64,000 nt of DNA from Sphingomonas glaciei (GCF_023380025.1 NZ_CP097253.1:806001-870000), one strand, 5' to 3'; shown: positions 45,086 to 55,997, numbered from the stretch's first letter. Translations and numbers: made by a program. The notes: generated from the sequence alone by a model not told the origin.

Positions 45086-45799
45086 TCAGCCCTGCTGCAG
45101 CGTTCCGGTGCCAAGCACCTCGCCGGTCGGCAGGCCGGTCGGCGATCCGCCGGTCGGTTCGTCGGAGATGGCGACGGTGGCGCCCAGCGCGATCTGGCGG
45201 CGGACCGCGGCGGCCAGCACCCGCCGCTGCGGCGCTTCGCCTTCGACCAGGCCGAGCGAGATCGGCGCCTGACCCGCCGGGATCAGCCACAACTGCCGGG
45301 CGCGGCGATCCGGGACCGCCAGCCGGGCCGGAACGACCAGCAGTTCGCCGCTGTCCGACAGATAGGTCAGCCCGACCACCGCGCTGGTGCCGGCATCGAC
45401 CGAAGCGACCAGCAACGGCCCGCGCTCGGCGGTGGCGACGGGCGGAGCGGCCGGTGGCGGGGTGACCGTGGCCGGCACCAGCAGCAGCGCCAGCGCGGCG
45501 GCAATCGCCGCTCCTCCGCCTACTGCAGCCGCGGCGCGCCAGGCGCGGACCTGCCGCTTGAGCGAGAACACCAGCGGATCGCCGCCGCGTGCCAGCCTCG
45601 CCTCGATCCGCGACCACAGGTCGGCCGGGAGCGCGCGCTCGGGAAACTCGTCGTACCAGGGCGCCAGGCGGTCTTCCCACTGCGCCACCGCCGCCGCGAA
45701 CTCGGGATCCTCGACCAGCAGGCGGCGTGCGGCGAGCAATTCCTCACCGTCCAGCAGCCGCAGGACCAGTTCGCCAGCCTGGATTTCCTTCTCGCTCAT
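45086..45799 (-). CDS. RskA-like anti-sigma K factor
   Basis: A 237-residue membrane-anchored anti-sigma factor. Seen: an N-terminal cytoplasmic domain with the ZAS-like ARRLLVEDPEFAAAVAQWEDRLAPWYDEF, a single TM helix (AAAAVGGGAAIAAALALLLVPAT, about 88-110), and a C-terminal RskA domain QLWLIPAGQAPISLGLVEG ... GATVAISDEPTGGSPTGLPTGEVLGTG. The ATG overlaps the stop of the sigma gene (ATGA at 45796-45799), so they are translationally coupled. The TM anti-sigma binds the sigma factor in the absence of its signal, probably released by regulated proteolysis (as in mycobacteria). Confidence 0.9.
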   Translation of the reverse strand: MSEKEIQAGELVLRLLDGEELLAARRLLVEDPEFAAAVAQWEDRLAPWYDEFPERALPADLWSRIEARLARGGDPLVFSLKRQVRAWRAAAAVGGGAAIAAALALLLVPATVTPPPAAPPVATAERGPLLVASVDAGTSAVVGLTYLSDSGELLVVPARLAVPDRRARQLWLIPAGQAPISLGLVEGEAPQRRVLAAAVRRQIALGATVAISDEPTGGSPTGLPTGEVLGTGTLQQG

Positions 45800-46368
45800 C
45801 CGTCCAGGCAATTCTTCAACTGCTGCAATCCGCGGCGGATCCAGCTCTTCATCGTTCCCAGCGGCACCTTTCCACGCTCCGCGAGATCAGGGTAGCTCAG
45901 ACCGTCGAAGAAGGCGGCGCGGATCGCTGCCTGCTGGCGCCCTTCCAGCTCGTCCATGCACAGCGACAGCCGCCGCGCCGCATCGGCCGACAGCGCGCCC
46001 TGTTCGGGGTCGGGCCGCTCGTCGACGATCTCGAATGCCAGGTCGAGCGATGCTCCCTGCCGCGACCGGCGGCTCGAACGCAGCCGGTCGATCGCGCGGT
46101 TGCGGGCAATGGTCGCCAGCCAGGTGATCGGGCTCGCCCGTTCCGGGTTGAAGCTGGAGGCCCGATGCCACACGCTGACATAAACGTCCTGCACCGCATC
46201 CTCCGCCTCGGCCTCGTCGCCCAAGATACGGTGGCAGATGCCGAACAGCTTCGGACCGGTGCAATCGACCACCAGCTTGAGCGCCGAGCGGTCCCCGCCC
46301 GCAACGTCGGCCAGCGCCCGGCGCAGCAGCGCCGGCCCGTCGGGCTGCGGTTGGGGACCTTGGCTCAG
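45796..46368 (-). CDS. ECF sigma factor (SigK-type), probable CTG start
   Basis: A 190-residue sigma-70 family member of the ECF group. Seen: region 2 ([29 protein letters not shown], with [13 protein letters not shown]), region 2.4 [16 protein letters not shown], and region 4 [37 protein letters not shown]. The first in-frame standard start is GTG at 46272, which would cut the front of region 2; the frame remains open upstream as [18 protein letters not shown], family-like, and reaches a CTG at 46366-46368 overlapping the TGA of the acyl-CoA dehydrogenase (CTGA). I take this CTG as the likely start, with AGGCGGAAG-type purines before it. The start is less certain than the gene. Confidence 0.85.
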   Translation of the reverse strand: MSQGPQPQPDGPALLRRALADVAGGDRSALKLVVDCTGPKLFGICHRILGDEAEAEDAVQDVYVSVWHRASSFNPERASPITWLATIARNRAIDRLRSSRRSRQGASLDLAFEIVDERPDPEQGALSADAARRLSLCMDELEGRQQAAIRAAFFDGLSYPDLAERGKVPLGTMKSWIRRGLQQLKNCLDG

Positions 46369-48161
46369 AACGCGTCTTCCGCCAGCGCCATCAATGTGTC
46401 GCCGCCGGCTTCGATCTGCCCGCGATAGGCGCTCGCCTTGGGCAGCTCGCGCTGCGCATAGAAGCGCGCGGTGGCGAGCTTGGTCTGGTGGAACGCCGCA
46501 TCCTCACCCGCTTCATTCTCCAAACGCGCCGACACGTCCGCCATCTTGAGCCACATCCAGCCCAAAGTAACAAGCCCGGTCAGGTGCATGTAGGGCACCG
46601 CGCCGGCCCCGGCGTGGTTGGGATCGGCCATGCCGTTCTGAGCCAGCCACATGGTCGAAGCCTGAAGCTCACCCAGCGCCTTTTCGAGCGGTCCGGCGAC
46701 ACCCGCCGGATCGCCATTCTTGCGCGCGTTGGCGATGTCGCCGGCGATGGTCTCGAACAGCAGCCGCACGCCGCGTCCGCCATTCTGGGCCAGCTTGCGG
46801 CCGACCAGGTCCATCGCCTGCACGCCGTTGGTGCCCTCGTAGATCTGGGCGATGCGCGCATCGCGAACGAACTGCTCCATCCCCCATTCACGGATGTAGC
46901 CGTGCCCGCCGAACACCTGCTGCATGTTGACCGTGGCCTCGAAGCCCTTGTCGGTCAGATAGCCCTTGATGACCGGAGTCAGCAGGCTGATCAGGTCGTC
47001 GGCCTTTTGCCGCTCCTCCTCGGTCGCGCCCTTGCGGCTGAGGTCGACCTGCAGGCTGCCCCACAGGATCAGCGCCCGCGCCGCTTCGTTGAATGCCTTG
47101 GCCTCCAGCAGCATGCGGCGGACGTCGGGGTGGACAAACAGATTGTCGGCCTTGGCATTGGGATCGCGCATCGCCGGGTTGATCGCCCGGCCCTGGCGGC
47201 GGTCCTTCGCATAGGCGACGGCGTTCTGATAGGCGATCTCGCCCTGCGCCAGGCCCTGCAGCCCGACGCCGAGGCGCGCGGCGTTCATCATGATGAACAT
47301 GGCGGCAAGGCCCTTCTCCGGCTCGCCGACCAGCCAGCCAGTCGCCCCGTCATAGTTCATGACGCAGGTCGAATTGCCGTGGATGCCCATCTTGTGCTCG
47401 ATCGACCCGCAGGCGAGGCTGTTGCGCTCACCCGGCGTGCCGTCCTCATTGACCATGAACTTTGGCACCACGAACAGGCTGATGCCCTTCACATTGTCCG
47501 GCGCCCCGGTGATCTTGGCGAGCACCAGATGAATGATGTTCTCGCTCATGTCGTGCTCGCCCGACGAGATGAAGATCTTGGTGCCCGAGATCTTGTAGCT
47601 ACCGTCGGCCTGCGGCTCGGCCTTGGTCTTGAGCAGGCCGAGGTCGGTGCCGCAATGCGGCTCGGTCAGGTTCATCGTGCCGGTCCATTCGCCCGAGACC
47701 ATCTTGGGCACGTAGGTCTGCTGCTGCTCGGGGCTGCCCTTGACCAGCAGGCTCGCGATCGCGCCCGCGGTCAGGCCGTGGTACATCTCGAAGCTCTGGT
47801 TCGACGAAAGCACATATTCGCTGAGCGCGGTCGCCAGCACGTGCGGCAGGCCCTGCCCGCCGAATTCGGCCGGGGCCGACAGGCTGGTGAAACCCAGCTC
47901 GCAGAACTGCTTGTAGGCGTCCTTGAAGCCCTGCGGCGTGGTGACCGAGCCGTCCTCGTGGCGGGTGCAGCCCTCCTCGTCACCGGTGCGATTAAGCGGC
48001 AGCAGCACTTCCTGCGTGAAGCGCGCGCCCTCGTTGAGGATCGCCTCGACCAAATCCGGCGTCGCGTCGGAAAAGCCCGGCAGATTGCCGTAGTTCTGCA
48101 TCTCGACGATGTGATCGAGGATGTAGCGGGTGTCGCGAACGGGGGCGTTGTAGACGGGCAT
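46365..48161 (-). CDS. Acyl-CoA dehydrogenase (DmdC/medium-long chain type)
   Basis: A 598-residue flavoprotein of the acyl-CoA dehydrogenase family with the longer C-terminal domain found in 3-methylmercaptopropionyl-CoA dehydrogenase and related enzymes. Seen: [47 protein letters not shown] (signature 1), [16 protein letters not shown] near 195, the catalytic-base region [13 protein letters not shown], and signature 2 [45 protein letters not shown]. Its TGA overlaps the next gene's CTG. Acts in fatty-acid or related acyl-CoA oxidation. Start ATG at 48159-48161. Confidence 0.92.
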   Translation of the reverse strand: MPVYNAPVRDTRYILDHIVEMQNYGNLPGFSDATPDLVEAILNEGARFTQEVLLPLNRTGDEEGCTRHEDGSVTTPQGFKDAYKQFCELGFTSLSAPAEFGGQGLPHVLATALSEYVLSSNQSFEMYHGLTAGAIASLLVKGSPEQQQTYVPKMVSGEWTGTMNLTEPHCGTDLGLLKTKAEPQADGSYKISGTKIFISSGEHDMSENIIHLVLAKITGAPDNVKGISLFVVPKFMVNEDGTPGERNSLACGSIEHKMGIHGNSTCVMNYDGATGWLVGEPEKGLAAMFIMMNAARLGVGLQGLAQGEIAYQNAVAYAKDRRQGRAINPAMRDPNAKADNLFVHPDVRRMLLEAKAFNEAARALILWGSLQVDLSRKGATEEERQKADDLISLLTPVIKGYLTDKGFEATVNMQQVFGGHGYIREWGMEQFVRDARIAQIYEGTNGVQAMDLVGRKLAQNGGRGVRLLFETIAGDIANARKNGDPAGVAGPLEKALGELQASTMWLAQNGMADPNHAGAGAVPYMHLTGLVTLGWMWLKMADVSARLENEAGEDAAFHQTKLATARFYAQRELPKASAYRGQIEAGGDTLMALAEDAF

Positions 48162-48233
48162 GTCTGGGGCTCTCTCCGGAAGGGGCGGTTGATCAGGGTC
48201 TAGGTGCGCAGCGAACTGCTATCAACAAGATTG

Positions 48234-48686
48234 TCAGCAAAGCGGGTCTCCGGCGAGATCGACCACCGGCTCGGGTTTGTCCATGCGGCTGAAAGTCTTG
48301 CCTTCAAAGCTTGCACCCGGTCCGCAATAGAATGCGCAGCCCGCGGTTGGCGCGACCATCGTCAAACGGGTCTCACCCTCGCGACGCACTTCGATCCGGC
48401 AGCTGCTGTCCTCCTGAGGCGCGAAATAGAGCTTGCCGCCCCGCTCCTCCATCCGCCCGCTGGCCGAGCAATTCTTGAGACCGTCGGCGGCATAAGTGAT
48501 GACCGCCGCGGGCGCCGCCCTTCCGCCGATGCAGAGGCGATCCTTTCCGGCTCCCGCGAAGGTCTGGAGATCGTCGTCCAGACCTGCCGCCGAACTATTG
48601 CCGGAGCCATTGGCCGCCTGCGGCTCTTGACCGCCCTGCCCGCAAGAGGAAAGCACCAGCACAAGCGGGATGAGCAACGCGCGCAT
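48234..48686 (-). CDS. Lipoprotein of unknown function
   Basis: A 150-residue predicted lipoprotein. Seen: signal peptide MRALLIPLVLVLSSCGQG with lipobox LSSC (Cys15), a short low-complexity piece, then a domain with several Cys (DRLCIGGRAAPAAVITYAADGLKNCSASGRMEERGGKLYF, DSSCRIEV, TAGCAFYCGPGASF), which might form disulfides in the periplasm. Start ATG at 48684-48686 with AGGAAGG upstream. No function known. It is divergent from purF. Confidence 0.78.
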   Translation of the reverse strand: MRALLIPLVLVLSSCGQGGQEPQAANGSGNSSAAGLDDDLQTFAGAGKDRLCIGGRAAPAAVITYAADGLKNCSASGRMEERGGKLYFAPQEDSSCRIEVRREGETRLTMVAPTAGCAFYCGPGASFEGKTFSRMDKPEPVVDLAGDPLC

Positions 48687-48798
48687 GGCGACCTTCCTGC
48701 CCGCACCCGCCGCGCCCTTCAACCCCGGTTCACTCCGCAGGCGACAAAGGCTCCGGGCGCCCGTATAGGGCGGCACTCACGGCGGACGGGCGACATTC

Positions 48799-50250
48799 AT
48801 GCTTTCGACCAATCCCTTCGATGACGACAAGCTGCGCGAGGAATGCGGAGTCTTCGGCGTGTGGAACGCCGATGTGGCGGCCAGCTTCGTCGCGCTCGGG
48901 CTCCACGCACTCCAGCATCGCGGACAGGAAGCGGCGGGCATCACCTCGCTCGACGGCGCCGGCTTCCATTCGCACCGCGCCCAGGGCCACGTCGCCGGCA
49001 ACTTCGACCGCGACGAGACCATCCGTGCACTCCCCGGCCGCACCGCGCTCGGTCACGTCCGCTATTCGACCACCGGCTCCAGCGCGCTGCGCAACGTCCA
49101 GCCGTTGTTCGCCGAACTTGCCGACGGCGGCTTCGCCATTGCCCACAACGGCAACATCTCCAACGCGATGAAGCTGCGCCGCACGCTCAACCGGCGCGGC
49201 TCGATCTTCCAGTCGACCTCCGACACCGAAGTCATCATCCACCTCGTCGCCACCTCGCCCCAGTCCAAGATGCTCGACCGGATCGTCGACGCGCTCCACC
49301 AGGTCGAAGGCGCCTATTCCCTCCTGATGCTGACCGAGCAGGGCCTGATCGCCTGCCGCGACCCGCTCGGAATCCGTCCCTTGGTGATGGGCCGGATCGG
49401 CGACACCATCATCTTCGCCAGCGAAACCGTCGCGCTCGACGTGATCGGCGCCCGTTACGAGCGTGAGGTTGCCCCGGGCGAGATGATCGTCGTCAACGCC
49501 GACGGGGTGCGCAGCTTCCGCCCGTTCGCCGCGGCCGCGCCCCGCCCGTGCATCTTCGAACATGTCTATTTCTCCCGCCCCGACAGCGTGGTCGACGGGA
49601 TCAGCGTCTACGAAAGCCGCAAGAACATCGGCGCGGTGCTTGCCGAGGAATCGGGAATCGAGGCCGACATCGTCGTACCCGTCCCCGACAGCGGCGTTCC
49701 CGCGGCGATCGGTTACGCACAGGCCAGCGGCATCCCGTTCGAACTGGGGATCATCCGCTCGCACTATGTCGGGCGCACCTTCATCCAGCCGAGCCAGGAA
49801 GTCCGTCATCTCGGCGTGAAGCTCAAGCACAACGCCAACAGCGCGCTGATCAAGGGCAAGCGCATTGTCCTGATCGACGATTCGATCGTGCGCGGCACCA
49901 CCAGCGTAAAGATCGTCCAGATGATGCGCGATGCCGGCGCACGTGAGGTCCACATGCGGATCGCCTCGCCGCCGACCCGCCACAGCTGCTTCTACGGGGT
50001 AGATACGCCCGAGCGGGCTAAGCTGCTGGCGGCGCAAATGGATGTCGAGGCGATGGCCAAATACATCAATGCCGACAGCCTCGCCTTTATCTCGATCGAA
50101 GGCCTCTACCGCGCGCTCGGCGACCAGCGCAGCGCGCAGCAGCCTCAACGCTGCGACGCCTGCTTCACCGGCGACTATCCGACCCGCCTGACCGACCTCA
50201 CCGACAAGAAGGCCGAAGAAGCCGGGCTGATGCTGAAGGCGGTCGTCTGA
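48799..50250 (+). CDS. purF: Amidophosphoribosyltransferase PurF
   Basis: First committed enzyme of de novo purine synthesis (PRPP + glutamine to 5-phosphoribosylamine). The protein has 483 residues. Seen: an N-terminal propeptide of ~15 residues before the catalytic Cys16 (LREECGVFGVW), the class II glutaminase domain with GRTALGHVRYSTTG, and the PRPP-binding VLIDDSIVRGTTS near residue 360, followed by PTRHSCFYGVDTP and a C-terminal CDACFTGDYP, whose Cys suggest the [4Fe-4S]-cluster form. Start ATG at 48799. It is the usual lone purF location with def downstream on the other strand. Confidence 0.97.
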   Translation: MLSTNPFDDDKLREECGVFGVWNADVAASFVALGLHALQHRGQEAAGITSLDGAGFHSHRAQGHVAGNFDRDETIRALPGRTALGHVRYSTTGSSALRNVQPLFAELADGGFAIAHNGNISNAMKLRRTLNRRGSIFQSTSDTEVIIHLVATSPQSKMLDRIVDALHQVEGAYSLLMLTEQGLIACRDPLGIRPLVMGRIGDTIIFASETVALDVIGARYEREVAPGEMIVVNADGVRSFRPFAAAAPRPCIFEHVYFSRPDSVVDGISVYESRKNIGAVLAEESGIEADIVVPVPDSGVPAAIGYAQASGIPFELGIIRSHYVGRTFIQPSQEVRHLGVKLKHNANSALIKGKRIVLIDDSIVRGTTSVKIVQMMRDAGAREVHMRIASPPTRHSCFYGVDTPERAKLLAAQMDVEAMAKYINADSLAFISIEGLYRALGDQRSAQQPQRCDACFTGDYPTRLTDLTDKKAEEAGLMLKAVV

Positions 50251-50259
50251 GCGCCTTGT

Positions 50260-50796
50260 TTAGAGGGTGATCGTGCCGTCCTTGCGGCCCTTGGCCAGCT
50301 TCTTCAGCAGCATTTCGCGCTTCAGCCGGCTGATGTGGTCGATGAACAGCACGCCGTTCAAATGGTCGATCTCATGCTGCAGGCAGACCGCCAGCAAGCC
50401 GTCGATATCGCCCTCCTGCCAGCCGCCATCAGCGTCCTGCCACTTGGCCTTGACCCGGTCGGGCCGCATCACCTCGGCATATTGGTCGGGGATCGACAGG
50501 CAGCCCTCCTTGTAGGGGACGAAGCTGTCGCTCTCTTCCAGGATTTCCGGATTGATGAAGACGCTCGGGTCCTTGACCGGTTTACCTTCGGCATCCTCCT
50601 CTTCCTGCAGGTCGATCACCAGCAACCGCTTGGGGACGCCGACCTGCACCGCGGCGAGGCCGATGCCGGGCGCGGCGTACATCGTCTCGAACATGTCGGC
50701 GATGAGGGTCTTCAATTCAGCGTCGAAGGCTTCGACCGGAGTCGAGATCTCGCGCAGGATCGGGTCGGGAATGCAAACAATAGGAAGAATGGCCAT
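50260..50796 (-). CDS. def: Peptide deformylase
   Basis: Removes the formyl group from N-terminal methionine of nascent chains. The protein has 178 residues. Seen: motif 1 [14 protein letters not shown] near residue 46, motif 2 EGCLSIPDQ with the metal Cys near 99, and motif 3 [21 protein letters not shown] with the HExxH-type metal site near 140. Start ATG at 50794-50796; near the family start [16 protein letters not shown]. Its usual partner fmt is not beside it. Palindromic repeats lie upstream. Confidence 0.97.
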   Translation of the reverse strand: MAILPIVCIPDPILREISTPVEAFDAELKTLIADMFETMYAAPGIGLAAVQVGVPKRLLVIDLQEEEDAEGKPVKDPSVFINPEILEESDSFVPYKEGCLSIPDQYAEVMRPDRVKAKWQDADGGWQEGDIDGLLAVCLQHEIDHLNGVLFIDHISRLKREMLLKKLAKGRKDGTITL

Positions 50797-50856
50797 GCGG
50801 GGCCATCTAGTGCGGTTTACAGCTGGGCGAAAGACGGAGCACAGCGCTCGACCGCC

Positions 50857-50922
50857 CTTCGACTTCGCTCAGGGCTAACGAGGGGAAGTGCACGCCCTCG
50901 TTCGTGCTGAGCGAAGTCGAAG
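50857..50922. repeat. Palindromic intergenic repeat (REP-like), copy 2
   Basis: Perfect 16-base inverted repeat CTTCGACTTCGCTCAG (50857-50872) and CTGAGCGAAGTCGAAG (50907-50922), separated by 34 bases holding CTAACGAG/CTCGTTCG as a second, imperfect pair. The same words occur in copy 1 at 38684-38778. It lies between def and the pdhB stop and could form a long hairpin in either transcript. Confidence 0.85.
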
Positions 50923-50933
50923 CACGCTAGCGC

Positions 50934-52325
50934 TCACCCTCGGTACGTCACCTTCTTCACCGCTTCCACTACGTCCGCCGCCTTGATCAGCGCCAGCTTC
51001 TCGAGGTTGGCAGCATAGGGCAGCGGGACGTCGACGTTGGTCACTCGCATGACCGGAGCGTCGAGGTCGTCGAAGCCTTCCTCCATGCAGATCGAGATGA
51101 TCTCGCTGGCGATCGAGCAGGTCGGCCAGCCCTCTTCCACCACAACCACCCGGTTGGTCTTGGCAAGGCTGGTCAGCACCGCCTGCTTGTCAAGCGGACG
51201 CAGCGTGCGCAGGTCGATGACCTCGGCCTCGATCCCCTCGCCCGCCAGCGTGTTCGCCGCGTCGAGCGCGACCCCGACCCCGATCGAATAGCTGACGATG
51301 GTGACGTCCTTGCCCTCGCGCATGGTGCGGGCCTTGCCGATCGGCAGCACCCAGTCGTCGACCGCGGGCAGCTCGAAGGTCTGGCCGTAAAGCAGCTCGT
51401 TCTCGAGGAACACGACCGGGTCTTCGCTCCTGATCGCCGCCTTGAGCAGTCCCTTGGCATCGGCCGCGTCATACGGAGCGATGACGATCAGGCCGGGTAC
51501 GCTGGCATACCACGGGGCATAATTCTGGCTGTGCTGGGCGCCGACCCGGCTGGCGGCGCCATTGGGGCCGCGGAACACGATCGGGCAGCGCATCTGGCCG
51601 CCCGACATGTAGTTGGTCTTGGCTGCCGAGTTGATGATGTGATCGATCGCCTGCATCGCGAAGTTGAAGGTCATGAACTCGATGACTGGCTTCAGCCCGC
51701 CCATCGCCGCCCCGGTGCCAAGGCCGGCGAAGCCATATTCGGTGATCGGCGTGTCGATCACGCGCTTGGCGCCGAACTCGTCGAGCAGGCCCTGGGTCAC
51801 CTTGTAGGCGCCCTGATATTGCGCGACTTCCTCGCCCATCACGAACACGCGCTCGTCGCGGCGCATTTCCTCCGCCATCGCATCACGCAACGCTTCGCGC
51901 AGCGTCAGCTTCTGCATCGCAGTGCCTTCGGGCACTTCCGGATCGACCGCCTGCGGCTTCACCAGCTGGGTAGTTCCGGTCTCGGCCTTCTGCGCCGGCG
52001 CGTCGGTTTCGACCTTCTGATCCGCGGGGGTCGGAGCCGCAGCGGGAGCGGGCGCCGGTGCCGGCGCAGCCGAACCCTGTTCGCCCTCGCCGCCCATCAG
52101 CGCGATGGCGGTCCCGACCTTCACCCCGTCGGTGCCCTCGGGGACCAGGATCTTCGAGATCACGCCCTCGTCGACCGCCTCGAATTCCATGGTCGCCTTG
52201 TCGGTCTCGATCTCGGCCAGGATGTCGCCGCTGGACACGGTGTCGCCTTCCTTGACCAGCCACTTGGCGAGCGTGCCCTCTTCCATCGTCGGGGACAGGG
52301 CCGGCATCTTCAGTTCAATGCCCAT
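50934..52325 (-). CDS. pdhB: Pyruvate dehydrogenase E1 beta subunit with N-terminal lipoyl domain
   Basis: Beta half of the thiamine-dependent E1 of the pyruvate dehydrogenase complex. The 463-residue protein begins with a complete lipoyl domain (1-~80) carrying the lipoyl lysine in [12 protein letters not shown] (Lys43), then an Ala/Pro-rich linker (~85-130), then the transketolase-pyr and C-terminal domains ([63 protein letters not shown]). The fused lipoyl domain is a known alphaproteobacterial feature. The start ATG overlaps the stop of pdhA (TGATG, 52323-52327). pdhC (E2) is not in the window. Confidence 0.95.
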   Translation of the reverse strand: MGIELKMPALSPTMEEGTLAKWLVKEGDTVSSGDILAEIETDKATMEFEAVDEGVISKILVPEGTDGVKVGTAIALMGGEGEQGSAAPAPAPAPAAAPTPADQKVETDAPAQKAETGTTQLVKPQAVDPEVPEGTAMQKLTLREALRDAMAEEMRRDERVFVMGEEVAQYQGAYKVTQGLLDEFGAKRVIDTPITEYGFAGLGTGAAMGGLKPVIEFMTFNFAMQAIDHIINSAAKTNYMSGGQMRCPIVFRGPNGAASRVGAQHSQNYAPWYASVPGLIVIAPYDAADAKGLLKAAIRSEDPVVFLENELLYGQTFELPAVDDWVLPIGKARTMREGKDVTIVSYSIGVGVALDAANTLAGEGIEAEVIDLRTLRPLDKQAVLTSLAKTNRVVVVEEGWPTCSIASEIISICMEEGFDDLDAPVMRVTNVDVPLPYAANLEKLALIKAADVVEAVKKVTYRG

Positions 52326-53407
52326 CAGTAGCGCTCCACCAGAACGTCGGTGTGAAGCTCGCCCGCCTCGGGCTCGGGCGCTTCTTCGGCGAACTTCGCA
52401 GCTTCGACCACGATGTCCTTGATTTCCTTGTCGATTGCCTTGAGCTCATCCTCGGGCACGCCCATCGCGGCCAGCTCCTTCTCAGCGCGCTGGATCGGGT
52501 CCTGGTTCTCGCGGTAGCTCTGCACTTCCTCGCGGGTGCGGTACTTGGCGGGATCGCTCATCGAGTGGCCGCGGTAGCGGTAGGTCTTGAGCTCGAGGAT
52601 GATCGGGCCCTTGCCCGACCGGGTCCACTCCAGCGCGACCTGCGCCGCGCCGCGCACCGCCAGCACGTCCATCCCGTCGACCTGGATGCCGGGGATCTGG
52701 AAGCTCTCGCCGCGCTTGTAGAAATCGGGCTCGGAGGCCGAGCGCTCGACGCTGGTGCCCATCGCATAATGGTTGTTCTCGATCGCGTAGATCACCGGCA
52801 GGTCCCACAGCTTCGCCATGTTGAAGCTTTCGTAGACCTGGCCCTGGTTGGCCGCGCCGTCGCCGAAGTAGGCGAGGTTGACCCCGCCATCCTCGCTATA
52901 CTTGTGCTTGAGCGCCAGCCCGGTGCCCAGCGACACCTGAGCGCCGACGATGCCGTGACCGCCGTAGAAGCCATGCTCGACCGAGAACATGTGCATCGAG
53001 CCGCCCTTGCCCTTGGAAATGCCCGCAGCACGCCCGGTCAGCTCGGCCATGATCACCTTGGGGTCGATCCCGTAGGCGAGCATATGGCCGTGGTCGCGAT
53101 AGCCGGTGATGACGCTGTCCTTGCCCACCGTCATCGCGCTTTGCAGCCCTACCGCGACCGCTTCCTGGCCGATGTAGAGGTGGCAGAAACCGCCGATGAA
53201 GCCGAGACCGTAGAGCTGCCCGGCGCGCTCCTCGAAGCGACGGATCAGCAGCATCTGCTTGTAGAAGTCGAGCAGTTCTTCCTTGCTCGCCTGATAGCGC
53301 TGCGGCTGGGGCGGGCGTTCGCGATTGGCGAGAAGCGGTGACGCCTCGTCCGCGCGGGTCAGGTTCAACGGTTCGGCCGGAGCCGCGGCCTTGGGCGTAC
53401 GCGCCAC
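52325..53407 (-). CDS. pdhA: Pyruvate dehydrogenase E1 alpha subunit
   Basis: Alpha half of E1; decarboxylates pyruvate with thiamine diphosphate. The 360-residue protein shows the TPP-binding motif [17 protein letters not shown] near residue 185, [11 protein letters not shown] near 97, KGGSMHMFS, and the phosphorylation-loop-like [19 protein letters not shown] typical of E1-alpha. The first ~50 residues include an alphaproteobacterial extension of low complexity. Start ATG at 53405-53407. Downstream stop overlaps pdhB. Order eno-ftsB-pdhA-pdhB on the minus strand is seen in many alphaproteobacteria. Confidence 0.95.
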   Translation of the reverse strand: MARTPKAAAPAEPLNLTRADEASPLLANRERPPQPQRYQASKEELLDFYKQMLLIRRFEERAGQLYGLGFIGGFCHLYIGQEAVAVGLQSAMTVGKDSVITGYRDHGHMLAYGIDPKVIMAELTGRAAGISKGKGGSMHMFSVEHGFYGGHGIVGAQVSLGTGLALKHKYSEDGGVNLAYFGDGAANQGQVYESFNMAKLWDLPVIYAIENNHYAMGTSVERSASEPDFYKRGESFQIPGIQVDGMDVLAVRGAAQVALEWTRSGKGPIILELKTYRYRGHSMSDPAKYRTREEVQSYRENQDPIQRAEKELAAMGVPEDELKAIDKEIKDIVVEAAKFAEEAPEPEAGELHTDVLVERY

Positions 53408-53483
53408 AATTTACCTCGTCGGATGAATGATCTGGGTGGGTCTATAGGAGCCGATGGCGCCGTCATGCAACGCCGCAGGTGGC

Positions 53484-53804
53484 TCAGTCCTCGAGCGTGA
53501 CGATCACTTCGTCGGGCCGGACGAGGCCGAGGTCCTTGCGGATCAGTTCGTCGGCCATGTCGGGATCGGCCTTGCGCGGGTCGAGCAGCGCCGAGCGATG
53601 CTTGAGCGCCTGCCGCTCACTCTCCAGCTTGGCCAGTTGCCCCTGCTTGGCGGCGAGGTCGCGGTGATAGCCGCCCCACGCCAGCAGGCCATTGGGCCCG
53701 GCCACCGCATGGCCCGCGAAAGTGCCGATGATGAGCAGCGACACCGCGGGCCACATCGCCCTGCGGATCAGGCTTTGCGCCTGGCTCACTGCCCCCCGTC
53801 CCAT
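53484..53804 (-). CDS. ftsB: FtsB/DivIC family septum-formation protein
   Basis: A 106-residue bitopic protein acting in the FtsQLB complex of the divisome. Seen: a short cytoplasmic start, one TM helix (AMWPAVSLLIIGTFAGHAVAG), then a coiled coil GLLAWGGYHRDLAAKQGQLAKLESERQALKHRSALLDPRKADPDMADELIRKDLGLVRPDEVIV; the last part matches FtsB/DivIC well. The start is either ATG at 53804 or GTG at 53789; the second has a G-rich sequence close before it, but at too short a distance. Located between eno and pdhA, its normal place. Confidence 0.9.
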   Translation of the reverse strand: MGRGAVSQAQSLIRRAMWPAVSLLIIGTFAGHAVAGPNGLLAWGGYHRDLAAKQGQLAKLESERQALKHRSALLDPRKADPDMADELIRKDLGLVRPDEVIVTLED

Positions 53805-53840
53805 GCGGAGACAGAATCAGTTTTGAGTCACGGACGCAAG

Positions 53841-53878
53841 GGGTTCGGCACGCCCCTGCAACAAAAAAGTGCCGAACC
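53841..53878. other. Inverted repeat (GGTTCGGCAC ... GTGCCGAACC) after eno
   Basis: Ten-base perfect arms GGTTCGGCAC (53842-53851) and GTGCCGAACC (53869-53878) around a 17-base loop that contains AAAAAA (53863-53868). On the minus strand the T-run lies inside the loop, so it is not a textbook terminator, but it sits just after the eno stop (53894) and may end that transcript or be a processing site. Confidence 0.45.
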
Positions 53879-53893
53879 GATGCTTTCGAACCC

Positions 53894-55201
<1,308 letters not shown>

Positions 55202-55267
55202 CTAAATCGTTACGCAGCCGTTGCGGACTCGCGGATCGGGTCCCATGTCACTTGTTCAACGATGGCC

Positions 55268-55292
55268 GGAACGGCGGCGGTAGCGGCTCGTT
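55268..55292 (+). promoter_or_regulatory. EcfG (sigma-EcfG) general-stress promoter
   Basis: GGAAC (55268-55272), a 16-base spacer, CGTT (55289-55292): this is the alphaproteobacterial EcfG consensus GGAAC-N16/17-CGTT. It lies 52 bases upstream of the first gene of the membrane-stress operon (ATG 55344). I see the sequence match directly; use by EcfG and stress control are inference from the consensus. Confidence 0.8.
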
Positions 55293-55343
55293 ATCGGCCC
55301 ATACCCAAGTTTTCCAGCGTCACGATTGAAAGAGGAGAGGCTG

Positions 55344-55997
55344 ATGGCCGATACCACCAACAAACTGCCCGAAGGCACCGACACTGTGATCGAGGCTGGC
55401 GGCACTGGCGGCACCACCGGCGGCACGGGCCGCAGCGGCACCGCGTTCGGCGGGGCCGGCACCTCATCCGCGACCAACTCCACGGGTGGCCGCACGTCGG
55501 TGACGACGAGCGACAGCCAGACCGACTCGCTGATCACCGGCACCTCGACCAGCGACGATGATGGTTCGGCCAGCAATGGCGGCATCCGCGGCATGGTCAG
55601 CAACGTCACCGGCAAGGCCAAGGACGAGGCCCTCGGCCGCGCCCGCGGTTTCGTCGGCGAAGGCCTCAAGAGCGGCTCCACGACCCTCGGCAGCATCGCT
55701 GGCATCATCGAGGATACCGTCGAGCAGATCGGCGAGCGCCTCGGCCCGCAGTACGGCGACTATGCCAAGTCCGCGAGCTCGACCATCCAGCGCTACGCCA
55801 GCACGCTTGAAAGCAAGGATCCGGACGAGCTGGTCGACGATGCCCGGGCGCTGATCCGCAAGAGCCCGGCGGTGGCGATTACCGGCGCGGCGATCCTCGG
55901 CTTCGGCCTTGTTCGACTTCTGAAGGCCGGCATGCCGGAGGAGAGCAGCAATGGAACCCGGAACCGTCAGGATGACCGAGCCAGCACTACCCGGTGA
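55344..55997 (+). CDS. Membrane-anchored stress protein, unknown family
   Basis: A 217-residue protein with a low-complexity N-terminal half rich in Gly, Thr and Ser (GGTGGTTGGTGRSGTAFGGAG, about residues 19-39), then a charged helical part (MVSNVTGKAKDEALGRARGF, STLESKDPDELVDDARALIRK) and a C-terminal TM helix (AVAITGAAILGFGLVRLL). Such a DUF883/YqjD-like layout points to an inner-membrane-anchored protein with a cytoplasmic helix bundle. ATG 55344 has GAGGAGAGG before it, and an EcfG-type promoter stands upstream. It is the first of four linked genes. Exact function unknown. Confidence 0.75.
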   Translation: MADTTNKLPEGTDTVIEAGGTGGTTGGTGRSGTAFGGAGTSSATNSTGGRTSVTTSDSQTDSLITGTSTSDDDGSASNGGIRGMVSNVTGKAKDEALGRARGFVGEGLKSGSTTLGSIAGIIEDTVEQIGERLGPQYGDYAKSASSTIQRYASTLESKDPDELVDDARALIRKSPAVAITGAAILGFGLVRLLKAGMPEESSNGTRNRQDDRASTTR

